DNA of 64,000 nt. Source: Streptomyces candidus. Its GTDB lineage: Bacteria > Actinomycetota > Actinomycetes > Streptomycetales > Streptomycetaceae. Below, piece after piece: positions 8,029 through 17,400 of the stretch. The stretch spans positions 1 to 64,000 of the forward strand of contig NZ_JACHEM010000004.1 of NCBI RefSeq assembly GCF_014207445.1. Direction: 5' to 3'. Each line of letters starts with the position of its first letter. Position 1 is the stretch's first letter. A model generated the notes under the pieces. The model saw only the letters and a program-made list of their open reading frames with translations. It was not told the DNA's origin and searched no databases. A program made the translations under genes and the position numbers.

Positions 8029-9171
8029 TCAGCCGGCGGGCGGAGGTGCGGATGCGGCGAGGGAGAGGTAGGCGGTCGCGAAGTCTGTGACGGCGAGAAG
8101 CTCGGCGAGGCTTTCCAGCTCGCCGCCCTCGCCGGGTTCGAGTTCGCTGAGCGCCGTGTCGTGGCCGAGGGCGAGCTCGCGGGCGGCGGGAGCCGCGGTG
8201 AGGCCGCCGGTGAGGCGGTCGCGCAGCAGCACCACGCGGGCACGCAGTGCCTGGGGGTCCTCCACGCGGTCCCGGAAGAAGTCCTCCGGGTCGGCTCCGG
8301 CCGCGTACGTGCCGGTGAGCAGCATGCCGTGGGCGGGCAGCGCTTCGGGCAGTTCGGCGGCGAGGGCCGGGCGGCCCGCCAGCTCGGCCAGGACGGCGGC
8401 GAACCGGCGGCCGACCGGGCTCGCGACGGTGCCTTCCGTCCAGACCAGCGGGAGCGAGTCGGCCAGCTCGGTGGCGAGCGTCTTGGCCGGGTTGCTGTAC
8501 GTGGCGACGGCCGGGCCGCAGCGCTCGGCGGTGTGGTCGAGGCGGTCGGCGACGAGCTGGAGGGTCTCGGGGGGCGCGGAGAGGAGACCGACGCGGTCGA
8601 GCAGGACCAGGAGCGGGGTGAGCAGCGCCCAGAGGGCGCCGGGGCCCGCGGCGGTGCCGTTGTCGTACTCCTCGTACGGGGCGGCCGCCATGGGTACGAC
8701 CACTCCGTGCACGCCGCTGACGGACTCGCTCAGCGGGGAGCGTTGCGGGGCGACCGCGACGACCGTGCAGCCGCGGCGGTAGGCCTGTTCGGCGAGGAGG
8801 GCGAGGCCGGGCTCGGCGCCGTCCGTCGTGACGAGCAGCAGGAGGTCGACGGAGCCCGCCCAGCCGGGAAGTGTCCAGCGCAGGGCGCCCGCGGCGGGGG
8901 CGACGCCGGTCGGGTTGAGACGGGCCACCGGGCAGGCGGCGCCCGCGAGGGTGGTCAGCAGGTCGCTCACCCCCACGGCGGCGATGCCGGGTCCCGCGAT
9001 CAGTACGGCGCGGGGGCGGCCCTCCGGCTTGAGTTCGGCGAGGCCGGCCTCGGTGGCGTGCCGGGCGGCGGTGCGTACCCGGGCTCCGGCCTCGGCCGCG
9101 CCGCGGAGAAGCCCGCGGTGGTCGGCTCGGGCCAGAGCTTCCGGGGCATCGAGCAGCGACTCGTCGAGCAT
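8029..9171 (-). CDS. SIS-domain phosphosugar-binding protein (mannose locus)
   Basis: A 380-residue soluble protein with N-terminal MLDESLLDAPEALARAD and a SIS-like fold, the double Rossmann module that binds phosphosugars (PRAVLIAGPGIAAVGVSDLL; DLLLLVTTDGAEPGLALLAEQA). Homologues sit between manA and the phosphomannomutase gene throughout actinobacteria (Rv3256c in M. tuberculosis), so a role in mannose-phosphate or sugar-nucleotide metabolism is likely. The precise reaction is unknown. Start chosen at 9171 for the conserved N terminus and an upstream GGAGG. Confidence 0.8.
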   Translation of the reverse strand: MLDESLLDAPEALARADHRGLLRGAAEAGARVRTAARHATEAGLAELKPEGRPRAVLIAGPGIAAVGVSDLLTTLAGAACPVARLNPTGVAPAAGALRWTLPGWAGSVDLLLLVTTDGAEPGLALLAEQAYRRGCTVVAVAPQRSPLSESVSGVHGVVVPMAAAPYEEYDNGTAAGPGALWALLTPLLVLLDRVGLLSAPPETLQLVADRLDHTAERCGPAVATYSNPAKTLATELADSLPLVWTEGTVASPVGRRFAAVLAELAGRPALAAELPEALPAHGMLLTGTYAAGADPEDFFRDRVEDPQALRARVVLLRDRLTGGLTAAPAARELALGHDTALSELEPGEGGELESLAELLAVTDFATAYLSLAASAPPPAG

Positions 9172-9361
9172 GGGGTGAAGCCTCCGATCGCCTTGCACGG
9201 ATTGGGACTTGCGGGACGCCAGGAGGGGGCCCGGCGCTGGTGGCCGGGGGCGGGTTCCGGGCGGTGGCCGCGGTCCCTGAACGGGATCTGGTCCCGGGGG
9301 GCCGGGCCTGGTGGCCCGGCCTGGGCATCCATCGATGGGGCTGGGCCTGGCAGTGGTCGGG

Positions 9362-9544
9362 TCAGGCGGGGCGGCGGGCCTCGTCCACGAGGAGGACCGG
9401 GATGCCGTCGCGTACCGGGTAGGCCAGTCCGCAGTCCTTGCTCGTGCAGATCAGTTCCGGGGTGTTCGCTGCCGTCTCGTCGCCGAGCGGGGCGTGGCAG
9501 GCCGGGCAGGCGAGGATCTCCAGGAGGCCGGCTTCGAGCGGCAT
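9362..9544 (-). CDS. Trm112 family zinc-binding protein
   Basis: A 60-residue protein beginning [20 protein letters not shown], with a four-cysteine zinc site formed by CPAC and a second pair near CTSKDC, and the typical C terminus [11 protein letters not shown]. Trm112 proteins bind and activate methyltransferases, but in actinobacteria the partner is not generally known. The short gene lies in the mannose cluster between the SIS gene and the phosphomannomutase gene; the next upstream gene is separated by about 510 bp of unusual G-rich DNA. Confidence 0.85.
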   Translation of the reverse strand: MPLEAGLLEILACPACHAPLGDETAANTPELICTSKDCGLAYPVRDGIPVLLVDEARRPA

Positions 9545-9596
9545 GGGGGGTGGTCCCTTCAGAGCGTGCGGTGTGCGGGGTGCGCGGGTGCGGGTG

Positions 9597-9795
9597 CACG
9601 GGTGTGCGCGGCGTTCAGGTGCGTGGTGCGTGTACGGGTTGGGCGAGGTCAGCGTACCGCCGGGGTGGGGTGGGGGGAGGGGGTTGGGGGTGCGGGTTCC
9701 GGGGTGGGGTCGCACTGGGGTGGGGTCGGGGTGAGGGGGCGCGGGGTGGGGGGGGGGTGCGGGGTGGGGCGTACGGGGGGGGTGGGGACGTAGGG
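9597..9795. repeat. G-tract-rich intergenic spacer
   Basis: From about 9655 to 9793 the plus strand is almost entirely G with scattered T, A and C, containing dozens of runs of three or more G, one of ten. This composition could form G-quadruplexes on the plus strand. No coding frame is credible. It lies between the phosphomannomutase gene and trm112. Confidence 0.6.
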
Positions 9796-9975
9796 CAAGG
9801 GACGGCGCCCGCTGAGGGCCGCCCCTTGCCCGCCCGCTCCGCCCCGCGGGGCGGCCCGCCGCCCGAGGAGGCTGGCGTAGGGGTGTCCCGCCGCCCAAGG
9901 GAGCTACCGGGGGTGGGCGGCCCCGCCGCCGAAGGGGTCGGGGCCGGGAGGGGGTGGCCGCGCCGCCCAAGAGGG
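9793..9975. repeat. GC-rich dispersed intergenic repeat, copy A
   Basis: From 9816 the sequence GGGCCGCCCC TTGCCCGCCC, then a TCCGCCCC block and GGGGCGGC, is nearly identical over about 55 bp to 22407-22460. It is followed by three or four imperfect units of about 32-36 bp built on CCGCCGCCC(A/G)A(G/A)G. A hairpin arm GGGCAAGGG (9794-9802) faces CCCTTGCCC (9823-9831). Likely a genome-wide intergenic repeat family; it may also end the phosphomannomutase transcript. Confidence 0.55.
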
Positions 9976-10056
9976 CTATGGAGAGCGGGCGGGCACGGCG
10001 AGGGAGGGGGGCTGGCGTTGGGGCGGGAGAGGGAGGGGGTTCGCTCGGGGGTGGGG

Positions 10057-11421
10057 TCAGGGGTGGAGGAGGGTGAGGGTTTGGTCGCGGATCTGGCGCA
10101 TGGTGGGTTCGTCGCGGGCTTCGACGTTCAGGCGCAGGAGGGGTTCGGTGTTCGAGGCGCGGAGGTTGAACCACCAGTCCGCGGCGGTGACCGTCAGGCC
10201 GTCGAGGTGGTCGAGGGTGACGTCGTCGCGGTCGGCGTAGAAGGCCGAGACCGCGGCGGTGCTGGCGGCCTGGTCGGTGACGGTGGAGTTGATCTCGCCG
10301 GACCCGGCATAGCGGTCGTACGAGGAGACGAGGGCGGAGAGGGGGCCCTCCTGCCCGCCGAGCGCCGCCAGGACGTGCAGGGCGGCCAGCATGCCGGTGT
10401 CCGCGTTCCAGAAGTCCTTGAAGTAGTAGTGCGCGGAGTGCTCGCCGCCGAAGATCGCGCCGGAGGCCGCCATCTCGGCCTTGATGAACGAGTGGCCGAC
10501 GCGGGTGCGTACGGGGGTGCCGCCGTGCTCGCGCACGACCTCCGGGACCGACCAGGAGGTGATCAGGTTGTGGATGACCGTGCCGCGGCCTCCGTTGCGG
10601 GCGAGTTCGCGGGCGGCGACGAGCGCGGTGATGGCGGAGGGGGACACGCCCCGGCCGCGTTCGTCCACGACGAAGCAGCGGTCGGCGTCCCCGTCGAAGG
10701 CGAGGCCGAGGTCGGCGCCCTCGGCGAGGACGCGGGCCTGGAGGTCGACGATGTTCTTCGGGTCGAGCGGGTTCGCCTCGTGGTTCGGGAACGTCCCGTC
10801 GAGCTCGAAGTACATCGGGACGAGGGTGAGCGGCAGGGACTCGAAGACGGTGGGCACCGTGTGGCCGCCCATGCCGTTGCCCGCGTCGACGACGACCTTC
10901 AGCGGGCGGAGCGCGGAGAGGTCGACGAGGGACAGCAGGTGGGCCGCGTAGTCCTGCAACGTGTCGCGGGAGGTGAGGGTTCCCGGGGAGGCGGCAGGGG
11001 CCGGCGCGCCGGTTGTGGACCACTTCTCGACCAGCGCGCGGATCTCCGCGAGGCCGGTGTCCTGACCGACCGGAGCGGCGCCGGCGCGGCACAGCTTGAT
11101 GCCGTTGTACTGCGCCGGGTTGTGCGAGGCGGTGAACATCGCGCCGGGAAGGTTCAGCGCGCCGGACGCGTAGTAGAGCTGGTCCGTGGAGCAGAGGCCG
11201 ATCTCGGTGACGTCCGCGCCGAGGGCTGCCGCACCGCGGGCGAAGGCCCGCGAGAGGCCGGGCGAGGAGGGGCGCATGTCGTGGCCGACGGCGATCGCGT
11301 CCGCGTCGGTGACTCGTACGAAAGCGGCTCCGAACAGTTCCGCCAGGGTTTCGTCCCACTGGTCGGGGACTACCCCCCGTACGTCGTACGCCTTGACGAT
11401 CTGTGACAGATCAGCAGCCAC
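10057..11421 (-). CDS. manB: Phosphomannomutase / phosphoglucomutase family enzyme
   Basis: A 454-residue alpha-D-phosphohexomutase converting mannose-6-phosphate to mannose-1-phosphate (some family members also act on glucose). The active-site serine loop [15 protein letters not shown] is near residue 100, the Mg2+ loop [13 protein letters not shown] near residue 245 and the sugar-specificity loop [10 protein letters not shown] near residue 325. The GTG at 11421 is chosen as start because AGGAGG (11429-11434) lies 7 nt away; the in-frame GTG at 11427 is too close to that ribosome site. It supplies the step after ManA in the same gene group. Confidence 0.95.
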   Translation of the reverse strand: MAADLSQIVKAYDVRGVVPDQWDETLAELFGAAFVRVTDADAIAVGHDMRPSSPGLSRAFARGAAALGADVTEIGLCSTDQLYYASGALNLPGAMFTASHNPAQYNGIKLCRAGAAPVGQDTGLAEIRALVEKWSTTGAPAPAASPGTLTSRDTLQDYAAHLLSLVDLSALRPLKVVVDAGNGMGGHTVPTVFESLPLTLVPMYFELDGTFPNHEANPLDPKNIVDLQARVLAEGADLGLAFDGDADRCFVVDERGRGVSPSAITALVAARELARNGGRGTVIHNLITSWSVPEVVREHGGTPVRTRVGHSFIKAEMAASGAIFGGEHSAHYYFKDFWNADTGMLAALHVLAALGGQEGPLSALVSSYDRYAGSGEINSTVTDQAASTAAVSAFYADRDDVTLDHLDGLTVTAADWWFNLRASNTEPLLRLNVEARDEPTMRQIRDQTLTLLHP

Positions 11422-11532
11422 GGCCACCCCTCCTGAAATTCCTGTTCGGTCGGCCCAAAACTACCCGTGCGGGGGTACTGCGGGCCGTGCGGTCCGAGCG
11501 GAGCTCGCGGGAGGAGAAGGCGGTACGGGAAA

Positions 11533-11958
11533 CTACTCGGGCGACCGGAGGACCCTCAGGTGGCCGCGCCGGGTGGCGGAGGGTGCGCCCGGGTTCGCCG
11601 TACGCGCGCTGTTGGCGTCGGAGTCGGCGGGACGTTCGTGCGGCCGGGCGGCCTCGCGGACGGCGTTGGCGAGCGCTTCGAGGTCGTCACCGCTGGGACG
11701 CGCGGGGGCCGAGCTGTCGGAGAGCCGGACCACCTCCCAGCCTCGGGGCGCGGTCAGCCGGTCCGAGTGCTCGGCGCACAGGTCGTAGCAGTGGGGCTCG
11801 GCGTAGGTGGCAAGCGGACCGAGAACTGCGGTCGAGTCCGCGTAGACGTACGTCAGTGTCGCGACGGCAGGGCGGCCGCACGCGGTGCGCGAACAGCGAC
11901 GTACAGGGCTCACGAGGTTGGACGGTACCGCACTCTTGAACGGGCCGCGACGACTCAC
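11533..11958 (-). CDS. DUF3499 family protein
   Basis: A protein of about 141 residues with the conserved core SPVRRCSRTACGRPAVATL followed by YVYADSTAVLGPLA and EPHCYDLCAEHSDR. The paired cysteines (CSRTAC and HCYDLC) suggest a small zinc-ribbon module. Function unknown; it is conserved between the phosphomannomutase gene and a metallopeptidase-like gene from Streptomyces to Mycobacterium (Rv3258c). The start is uncertain: GTG codons at 11970, 11958 and 11913 are all in frame and none has a strong ribosome site. The C-terminal ~60 residues are low complexity. Confidence 0.75.
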   Translation of the reverse strand: MSRRGPFKSAVPSNLVSPVRRCSRTACGRPAVATLTYVYADSTAVLGPLATYAEPHCYDLCAEHSDRLTAPRGWEVVRLSDSSAPARPSGDDLEALANAVREAARPHERPADSDANSARTANPGAPSATRRGHLRVLRSPE

Positions 11959-12231
11959 CCCCGACGGCACCCCACCGTGTCGCTCCCGGGGTGTTCTCCT
12001 GAGCGGTCCCGGGGCGGCTGCGCTGACCTGCGGGAAGGCGGACGGGACGGAAGGATCGGTCCGGTCGTTTCGGTCACATAAAGCCGTGTATGCGCCAATT
12101 GACGAAAAGTCCGTGATCGCTGACAGGCGTGATTTCGAGCCCCTGCTTGGCTGAAACGATCAATCGAGGACAGGTGCGGCGTCCGGCCGGAGACCTGATC
12201 GTGGGGCTCGCAGGAGGGCTACGCTGCGTCA

Positions 12232-12744
12232 GTGATGGACAGTTCCGGACCGCACCGATCCCCCGGGCCGCACGCAGTCGGCTCCCCGCCCGCCGAACCG
12301 CCCCCCGCCGGCCCCCGGCCGCGCAGGCGTGACCGGCACGGCCGCGGCATGCGCGGCCCGGTGGCGCCGCCCCAGGTGCCGCTCTCGGTCAGCCGGGCGG
12401 AGGTGTTCGGCGATCTCGTACGGGACTCCGTGGAGCGGCTGGAGCGGCGCTGGCCGCAGCTCTCCGAAGTCGACTTCCTGGTGCTCGACGTGCCCCGCGC
12501 GCCGAGTGCGGAGGGGGCCGAGGACTGGACGGACGAGCCGGTTCCACTCGGCGGGGTGATCGCGTCGGGCAGCACGGGCGAGGGCAGCCCGGCACGCGTG
12601 GTGGTCTACCGGCGTCCGGTGGAGATCCGTACCAAGAGCCGGGACGAGCGGGCGATGCTCGTGCACGAGATCGTGGTCGAGCAGGTGGCCGAGCTGCTGG
12701 GGCTGGCTCCCGAGTCGGTCGATCCGCGCTACGGCCAGGACTGA
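12232..12744 (+). CDS. Zincin-like metallopeptidase family protein (degenerate HExxH)
   Basis: A 170-residue protein. After a proline- and arginine-rich N-terminal tail (about 50 residues) it has the compact PF06262-type domain beginning PLSVSRAEVFGDLV and ending near LGLAPESVDPRYGQD. The zinc-peptidase helix reads MLVHEIVVEQVAELLGL: the HE is present, but the second histidine of HExxH is glutamine. Peptidase activity is therefore doubtful. GTG (12232) or ATG (12235) may start it; a GGAGGG lies about 14 nt upstream. It is divergent from the DUF3499 gene, as in mycobacteria (Rv3259). Confidence 0.75.
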   Translation: MMDSSGPHRSPGPHAVGSPPAEPPPAGPRPRRRDRHGRGMRGPVAPPQVPLSVSRAEVFGDLVRDSVERLERRWPQLSEVDFLVLDVPRAPSAEGAEDWTDEPVPLGGVIASGSTGEGSPARVVVYRRPVEIRTKSRDERAMLVHEIVVEQVAELLGLAPESVDPRYGQD

Positions 12745-12837
12745 TCCCCGCCCGGCGGGGGCACCCACGCTCCCACGCGTCCGGCACCCACGACGGACGG
12801 CAGGACCGGACTCGACCGTTCCCGACCATTTCCGACG

Positions 12838-12870
12838 GCAAAGGCCCCCCTTGCGCGGGCGGGCCTTTGC
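12838..12870. terminator. Hairpin terminator, end of metallopeptidase-like gene
   Basis: GCAAAGGCCC (12838-12847) pairs with GGGCCTTTGC (12861-12870) across a 13-nt loop, between convergent genes. A second hairpin (12883-12891 with 12899-12907, 9 bp, 7-nt loop) follows directly. Confidence 0.7.
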
Positions 12871-12929
12871 GATCACTTCCGTGCACACGGGCCGGTGACC
12901 CGTGTGCGTCGGCGACGTGCACGGCCCAG

Positions 12930-12962
12930 GGCTCCGTACGCGTCGGGGATGCGTACGGAGCC
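12930..12962 (-). terminator. Hairpin terminator of the DUF5719 gene
   Basis: A perfect 12-bp stem, GGCTCCGTACGC (12930-12941) with its complement at 12951-12962 and a 9-nt loop, lies 11 bp past the stop codon of the minus-strand gene. With the two hairpins before it, this makes three in a row between convergent genes. Confidence 0.75.
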
Positions 12963-12972
12963 GGGGCGGCCG

Positions 12973-14472
12973 TCAGTCGTCCAGGACCGACAGGTCGCTG
13001 TGCGCCCGGGGCACCACGACGGTTCCCTTGTCGTCCGGCAGGGTCTGGATGGTGAACATCGGGACGTTGTCCTCGGGGAACTGGAGCATCCGCGCCGCGT
13101 GCACCGGGCCGCCCGAGACCGTTTCGACGGTCAGCGCGTACGAGCCCTTCAGGCCGGTCGGCACGGGTGCCGTCAGCGACTGCGTCGTACCGGCCTTGAC
13201 CTTGTACGTCCTGACGACCGGCGCGCCGCCGCCGCTGCCCGCCGATGCGGTCACCTTCACTTCGCCGGCCGCCCCCGGCGCGACCAGCGACAGCACTCCG
13301 CCCTGTGCCCTGTTGTCGGCCACCGAGGAGCGCGCGCCGATCGGGGCGGTCGCCGGGACGAACGCCACCTCCTGCTTGTCCTTCGTGCCGCGCACGATCC
13401 GCACCGCGGCCACCACGGGGGCCCCGCGCCCGCCCTGCGAGGGCGTGAGCACCAGGGAGCCCGCCTCGCCCTTGGTGACGTCGCGCAGGTCGAGCGAACT
13501 GGTCATCCGCGACTTCACGTGCAGCGTCTCCGCCCCGGCCGGGGTGAGCGAACCGTTGGCACCCGCCAGCCGCACCTTCAGATCGGCGTCGTCCTCACCG
13601 GTGGCGAACACCACCAGGCGCACCGAGGTGGCGTCGGCCGGGATGCCGGGGAGCACCACGCTGCCCGTCGGGTCGGCCGAGGCGGCCAGCCAGTCGCTGC
13701 CGGCCTTCGCCTCCACGGCCTGCACGGCGGCGGCGACGCGCCCCGCGCGCGTGCGGACGTGGACGGTCGCGTCCGTCACCCGCGTGGCCGACAGCGTGGA
13801 CAGGAGCACCGCGACGCTGGAGCGCGGCGGCACGGTGATGTTCTGTCCCGTCTCGGACTTGAGGGCGCCCTGCGGCCCGTACAGCTCGACGTCGGCGACG
13901 GCCGCGGCGTCGTCCGGGTTGGTGAGGTGGACGTAGTCCTGGCGGGTGGCGGCGGTGCTCGCGCCGGGGAACCAGAACGCGGTGTCCGGCGCGGTGCAGC
14001 TGACTCCCAGCACGCCGCGCGAGGTTCCGGCGGCGACCTTGGTCGTCTGCTGCGCGGCCCAGCCGGGCGCGAGAGCGCCGTCCGCGGTGCCGACGAGGGC
14101 GGGGCGCTCCGCACCGCTCGCGGTGGCTGTGACGGGCGTCCCGGGCCCCGCCAGCGAGACGACCGGTTTACCGGCGGCCTTGCCGCCCGCCGGGAACAGT
14201 TCCGCCTTGCCCGGCTTCGCGTCGCCGGCGCGGCCGGGCGCGGCGTCGCTCTTCGGGGTGAAGGCGGAGTACGTCGTCTCCGCCAGGTCGGACGTGCTCG
14301 GCGCGGGGCAGAGCAGGCTGGAACGCTCCACTGGCTGCCGTGCCGCGGCGGCCGCGGGGGCGCCCTCGGTGTCCGGGCCTCCGTTGCCTTCGGGGGCGGT
14401 GACAACGGCGAATCCGGTGACGGCGGCGAGGGCGGTGGCGGCGGCCAGCAGGGAGAGGGTGGCGCGGTTCAT
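12973..14472 (-). CDS. Secreted or membrane-anchored DUF5719 family protein
   Basis: A 499-residue protein with an N-terminal signal or anchor segment (LSLLAAATALAAVTGFAVVTA) followed by an Ala/Gly/Ser-rich extracytoplasmic region with repeating beta-strand patterns. No catalytic motif seen; it matches the DUF5719 family found after large glycosyltransferases in Streptomyces. Its ATG overlaps the stop of the glycosyltransferase gene by 4 nt (ATGA), so the two are translationally coupled. This suggests that it acts outside the cell with the product of that enzyme. Confidence 0.8.
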   Translation of the reverse strand: MNRATLSLLAAATALAAVTGFAVVTAPEGNGGPDTEGAPAAAAARQPVERSSLLCPAPSTSDLAETTYSAFTPKSDAAPGRAGDAKPGKAELFPAGGKAAGKPVVSLAGPGTPVTATASGAERPALVGTADGALAPGWAAQQTTKVAAGTSRGVLGVSCTAPDTAFWFPGASTAATRQDYVHLTNPDDAAAVADVELYGPQGALKSETGQNITVPPRSSVAVLLSTLSATRVTDATVHVRTRAGRVAAAVQAVEAKAGSDWLAASADPTGSVVLPGIPADATSVRLVVFATGEDDADLKVRLAGANGSLTPAGAETLHVKSRMTSSLDLRDVTKGEAGSLVLTPSQGGRGAPVVAAVRIVRGTKDKQEVAFVPATAPIGARSSVADNRAQGGVLSLVAPGAAGEVKVTASAGSGGGAPVVRTYKVKAGTTQSLTAPVPTGLKGSYALTVETVSGGPVHAARMLQFPEDNVPMFTIQTLPDDKGTVVVPRAHSDLSVLDD

Positions 14473-17400
14473 CGGTGGTTGCTCCCGTCGGGACGCTGCC
14501 GGCCGTTGTCCTGGTCGTCAGCGAAGGGGTCGTACGGCTGCTGCTGCGCGGGGTGCTGCGGGTCGTAGCCCCCGCTCGCGTAGGGGTCGTACTGCTGCTG
14601 CGGGTAGCCGTAGGCGTCGTACTGCTGCCCCTCCGGGTAGCCCTGCTGGGTGCCGTACGGGGCGGGCGGGGCGGCGTCCTGCTGGTAGGGGTCCTGCGCG
14701 TAGGGCGGGGGCGCGGGGACCTGGGCGTCCCACTCGCCGTACGACGCCTGCTGCGGCACCGCCGCGTAGGGGTCCTGGTCGCCCTCGGGCGCCGGGTAGG
14801 GCGAGGCGTACGGGTCCACGACCTGGGCGGCCGGTTCCTCGTGCGCGGTCTCCGCCTCTGCTGCCGCGCGCAGTCTGCGCGCCCGGCGGCCCTCGCCCTC
14901 GACGGGGGCGGCAGAGAAGTCCGGGGCCGCCTCCTCGGGCAGGTCGTCGTCGATCTCGCGGCGCCGGCCGGGCAGTGCGAGCACCACCAGGAGGAGGGCG
15001 AGCGCGCCCTGGGTCCACAGCCAGACGGTGTGGGTGAGCGGCGCGGAATATGTCAGGACAAGCTTTCCGCCCCCGGCGGGCAGGTCGAAGCCCTGGGCCC
15101 AGCCGTCGACGGTCTTCTTCGTCAGCTCGCGGCCGTCGAGCGTGGCCCTCCAGCCGGGTGCGGCGGCGTCCGCGAGGCGCAGCACGCGGCCCTGGCCGCC
15201 CTGCGGGACGGTGGTGTGCGCCTCGACGGCCCCGGAGGCGACGGGTTGGGCTTCGGCGCCCTCCCCCGGCGGCACGATCATGAGGCGGGCGACCTGGCGG
15301 TCGACGCGCCACAGGGCGCTGCCGTCGAGCTGGCTGAGGCGGCCGAGGCCGGGGGTGGAGTCGAGCACGCGGCTCATCTGGCGGGCGCCGGCGCCGTCCC
15401 GTACGAGGACGTAGCGCACGGCGAAGGCACCGAGCTGGTCCGCCTGGTCCGCGCCGGAGCCCGCGACAAGGTTCGAGACGATCTTGTCGAGCTGCGGGGT
15501 CGCGGCGCCCGCCTCGGTCAGTTCCGCGTCGCCGAGACGTCCGCCGGAGCCGCGTACGAGCGAGTACGACACCCGGTTGGCGGAGGTGCCGCCGAGTACC
15601 AGGGTGCGGGGCTGGTCGCGGGTGGTGGACTCCTCCGCCACGAACGCGGGCACCTGCACCGGGTCGCGCCTTCCGAGCGGCCCGTCGGCGCCGGTGATCA
15701 GCCAGCCCGCCGCGGCGAGTACGGGTCCTGCGGCCGCCGCGAGGGCGATCAGCACGGCGACCGGCTGGCGCCACCCGAAGCTCTGGGAGGCGACGCGTTC
15801 GCGGGCGCCGTCCGCTCCGAGCACGGTGGCCGCGATCAGCGCGAGGCCGTAGACGAGGGTGGCGGGACCCGCCCAGCCGTCCCGGTTGACCAGTACCGCG
15901 AGGACGAGACCGAGGAGGGCGACCACCCAGGCGCTGCGGATCGCGAACTGCCGCTCGCCGCGCAGCAGGGCGGCGAGCGCGGCGAGCACGATACCGATGA
16001 GCAGCAGTCCGCCCGCCGTCTTCGGTCCGCCCGGACTGATGCCGAGGAGGTCCAGTGCGGTGGCCGAACCCGCCCCGAAGGGCAGCCCCGCCTCGCGCAG
16101 CAGGGAGGCGGGCTCGGTCAGCAACGTGAGCGACCACGGGGCGAGCACCAGCACGGGAGTACCGACGGCGGCTGCCCAGCGCAGTGCGTACGCCACGAGG
16201 TCGTCGCGGCGCAGTACGAGCACGCCGAGGCCCAGGAGCACCGCGAGCGGCCACACGATGGGGGTGAACGCCGTGGCGATGCTCAGCAGCAGCGCGTACG
16301 CCCATACCGAGCGCCAGCCGGCACGTGTGCCGTCCGTGCTGCGGGCACCGCTCGCGGAGACGGCGCAGCGCGCGATCAGCGGCAGCAGCACCGCCAGGAC
16401 CGCGGTGCCGATCCGGCCGCCCGCCAGCGCGCCGGTGACGGCGGGCAGGAAGGCGTACGCGACGGCCGCCCAGGCGCGCAGCAGCCGGGACTCCACTAGG
16501 GGCCGGGAGACGAAGTACGCGGTCAGTCCGGCCAGCGGGACGGAACCGACCAGGAGCACGGTGAGGGCCGCGTGCGCCGAGCCGAACAGCAGGGTCGCGA
16601 AGGCGGCGAGGAGCGCCAGGTACGGCGGCGCGGTCTGGGTGCCGCCGATGCCCGTGGGGTGCCAGGCGTGGGCGTAGCGGGCCCACAGTTCGGACGCCGC
16701 GTCGGGGGACGGCAGCAGGGCGCCGCCCGCCAGCGAGCCGCCGCCGAAGAGGCCGCGGCAGGCGACGAGGGCGACGAGCAGCAGCAGGGCGAACAGGACG
16801 GGCCCGGGCTTGCGGGCGACCTTCTTGACGCGGGCGAACTGCTCGACCTCCAGGAAGTCCGCGTCGTCGCCGCCGGGGCCGCTCTCGACGGCGCCGTGCC
16901 GGGAGCCTCCGGAGTCCGCCTCGGTGCTGCCGCCGAAGGATGCGGCGATCTGCTCGACGGTGGCCCGCAGGGTGGCGCCCGGCGGCGGGAACAGCGGCCG
17001 CAGTTCGCTCGGTTCGACGGCGCCCTTTCCGCGTGCCTTGCGGGCGGCCAGTACGCGTCCGGGCCGCAGCAGGACGCCGAGCAGTCCGGTGACCTCGTCG
17101 ACGGCCTGCCCCGGCACCTTGCCGACGAGGTAGGCCAGCGTCCTCAGGAGGGTGCCGACGAGGAGGCGCAGCAGGACGTACGGCAGGACCGCGCCCCGGG
17201 CGTTGGCGAGCATGGTGTAAACGGCGCCCGCCTTGTCGACGCGGTGCGGGTTGGCGACGGAGCGGCCCGCGCAGTCGACGGTGCGGCGCTCGCGTGCGGC
17301 GGCCTCGGCGTGCCGCAGGACCGCGTCGGGGGCGACCAGCACGTGGTGACCGGCCGCGTGCGCGCGCCAGCAGAGGTCGACGTCGTCGCGCATCAGGGGC

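Noticed and set aside
8026..11406. A 1126-codon plus-strand open frame antisense to manA, the SIS gene, trm112 and manB
   Set aside because: Typical high-GC antisense shadow: strongly Gly/Arg-rich, and the minus-strand genes are clear family members.
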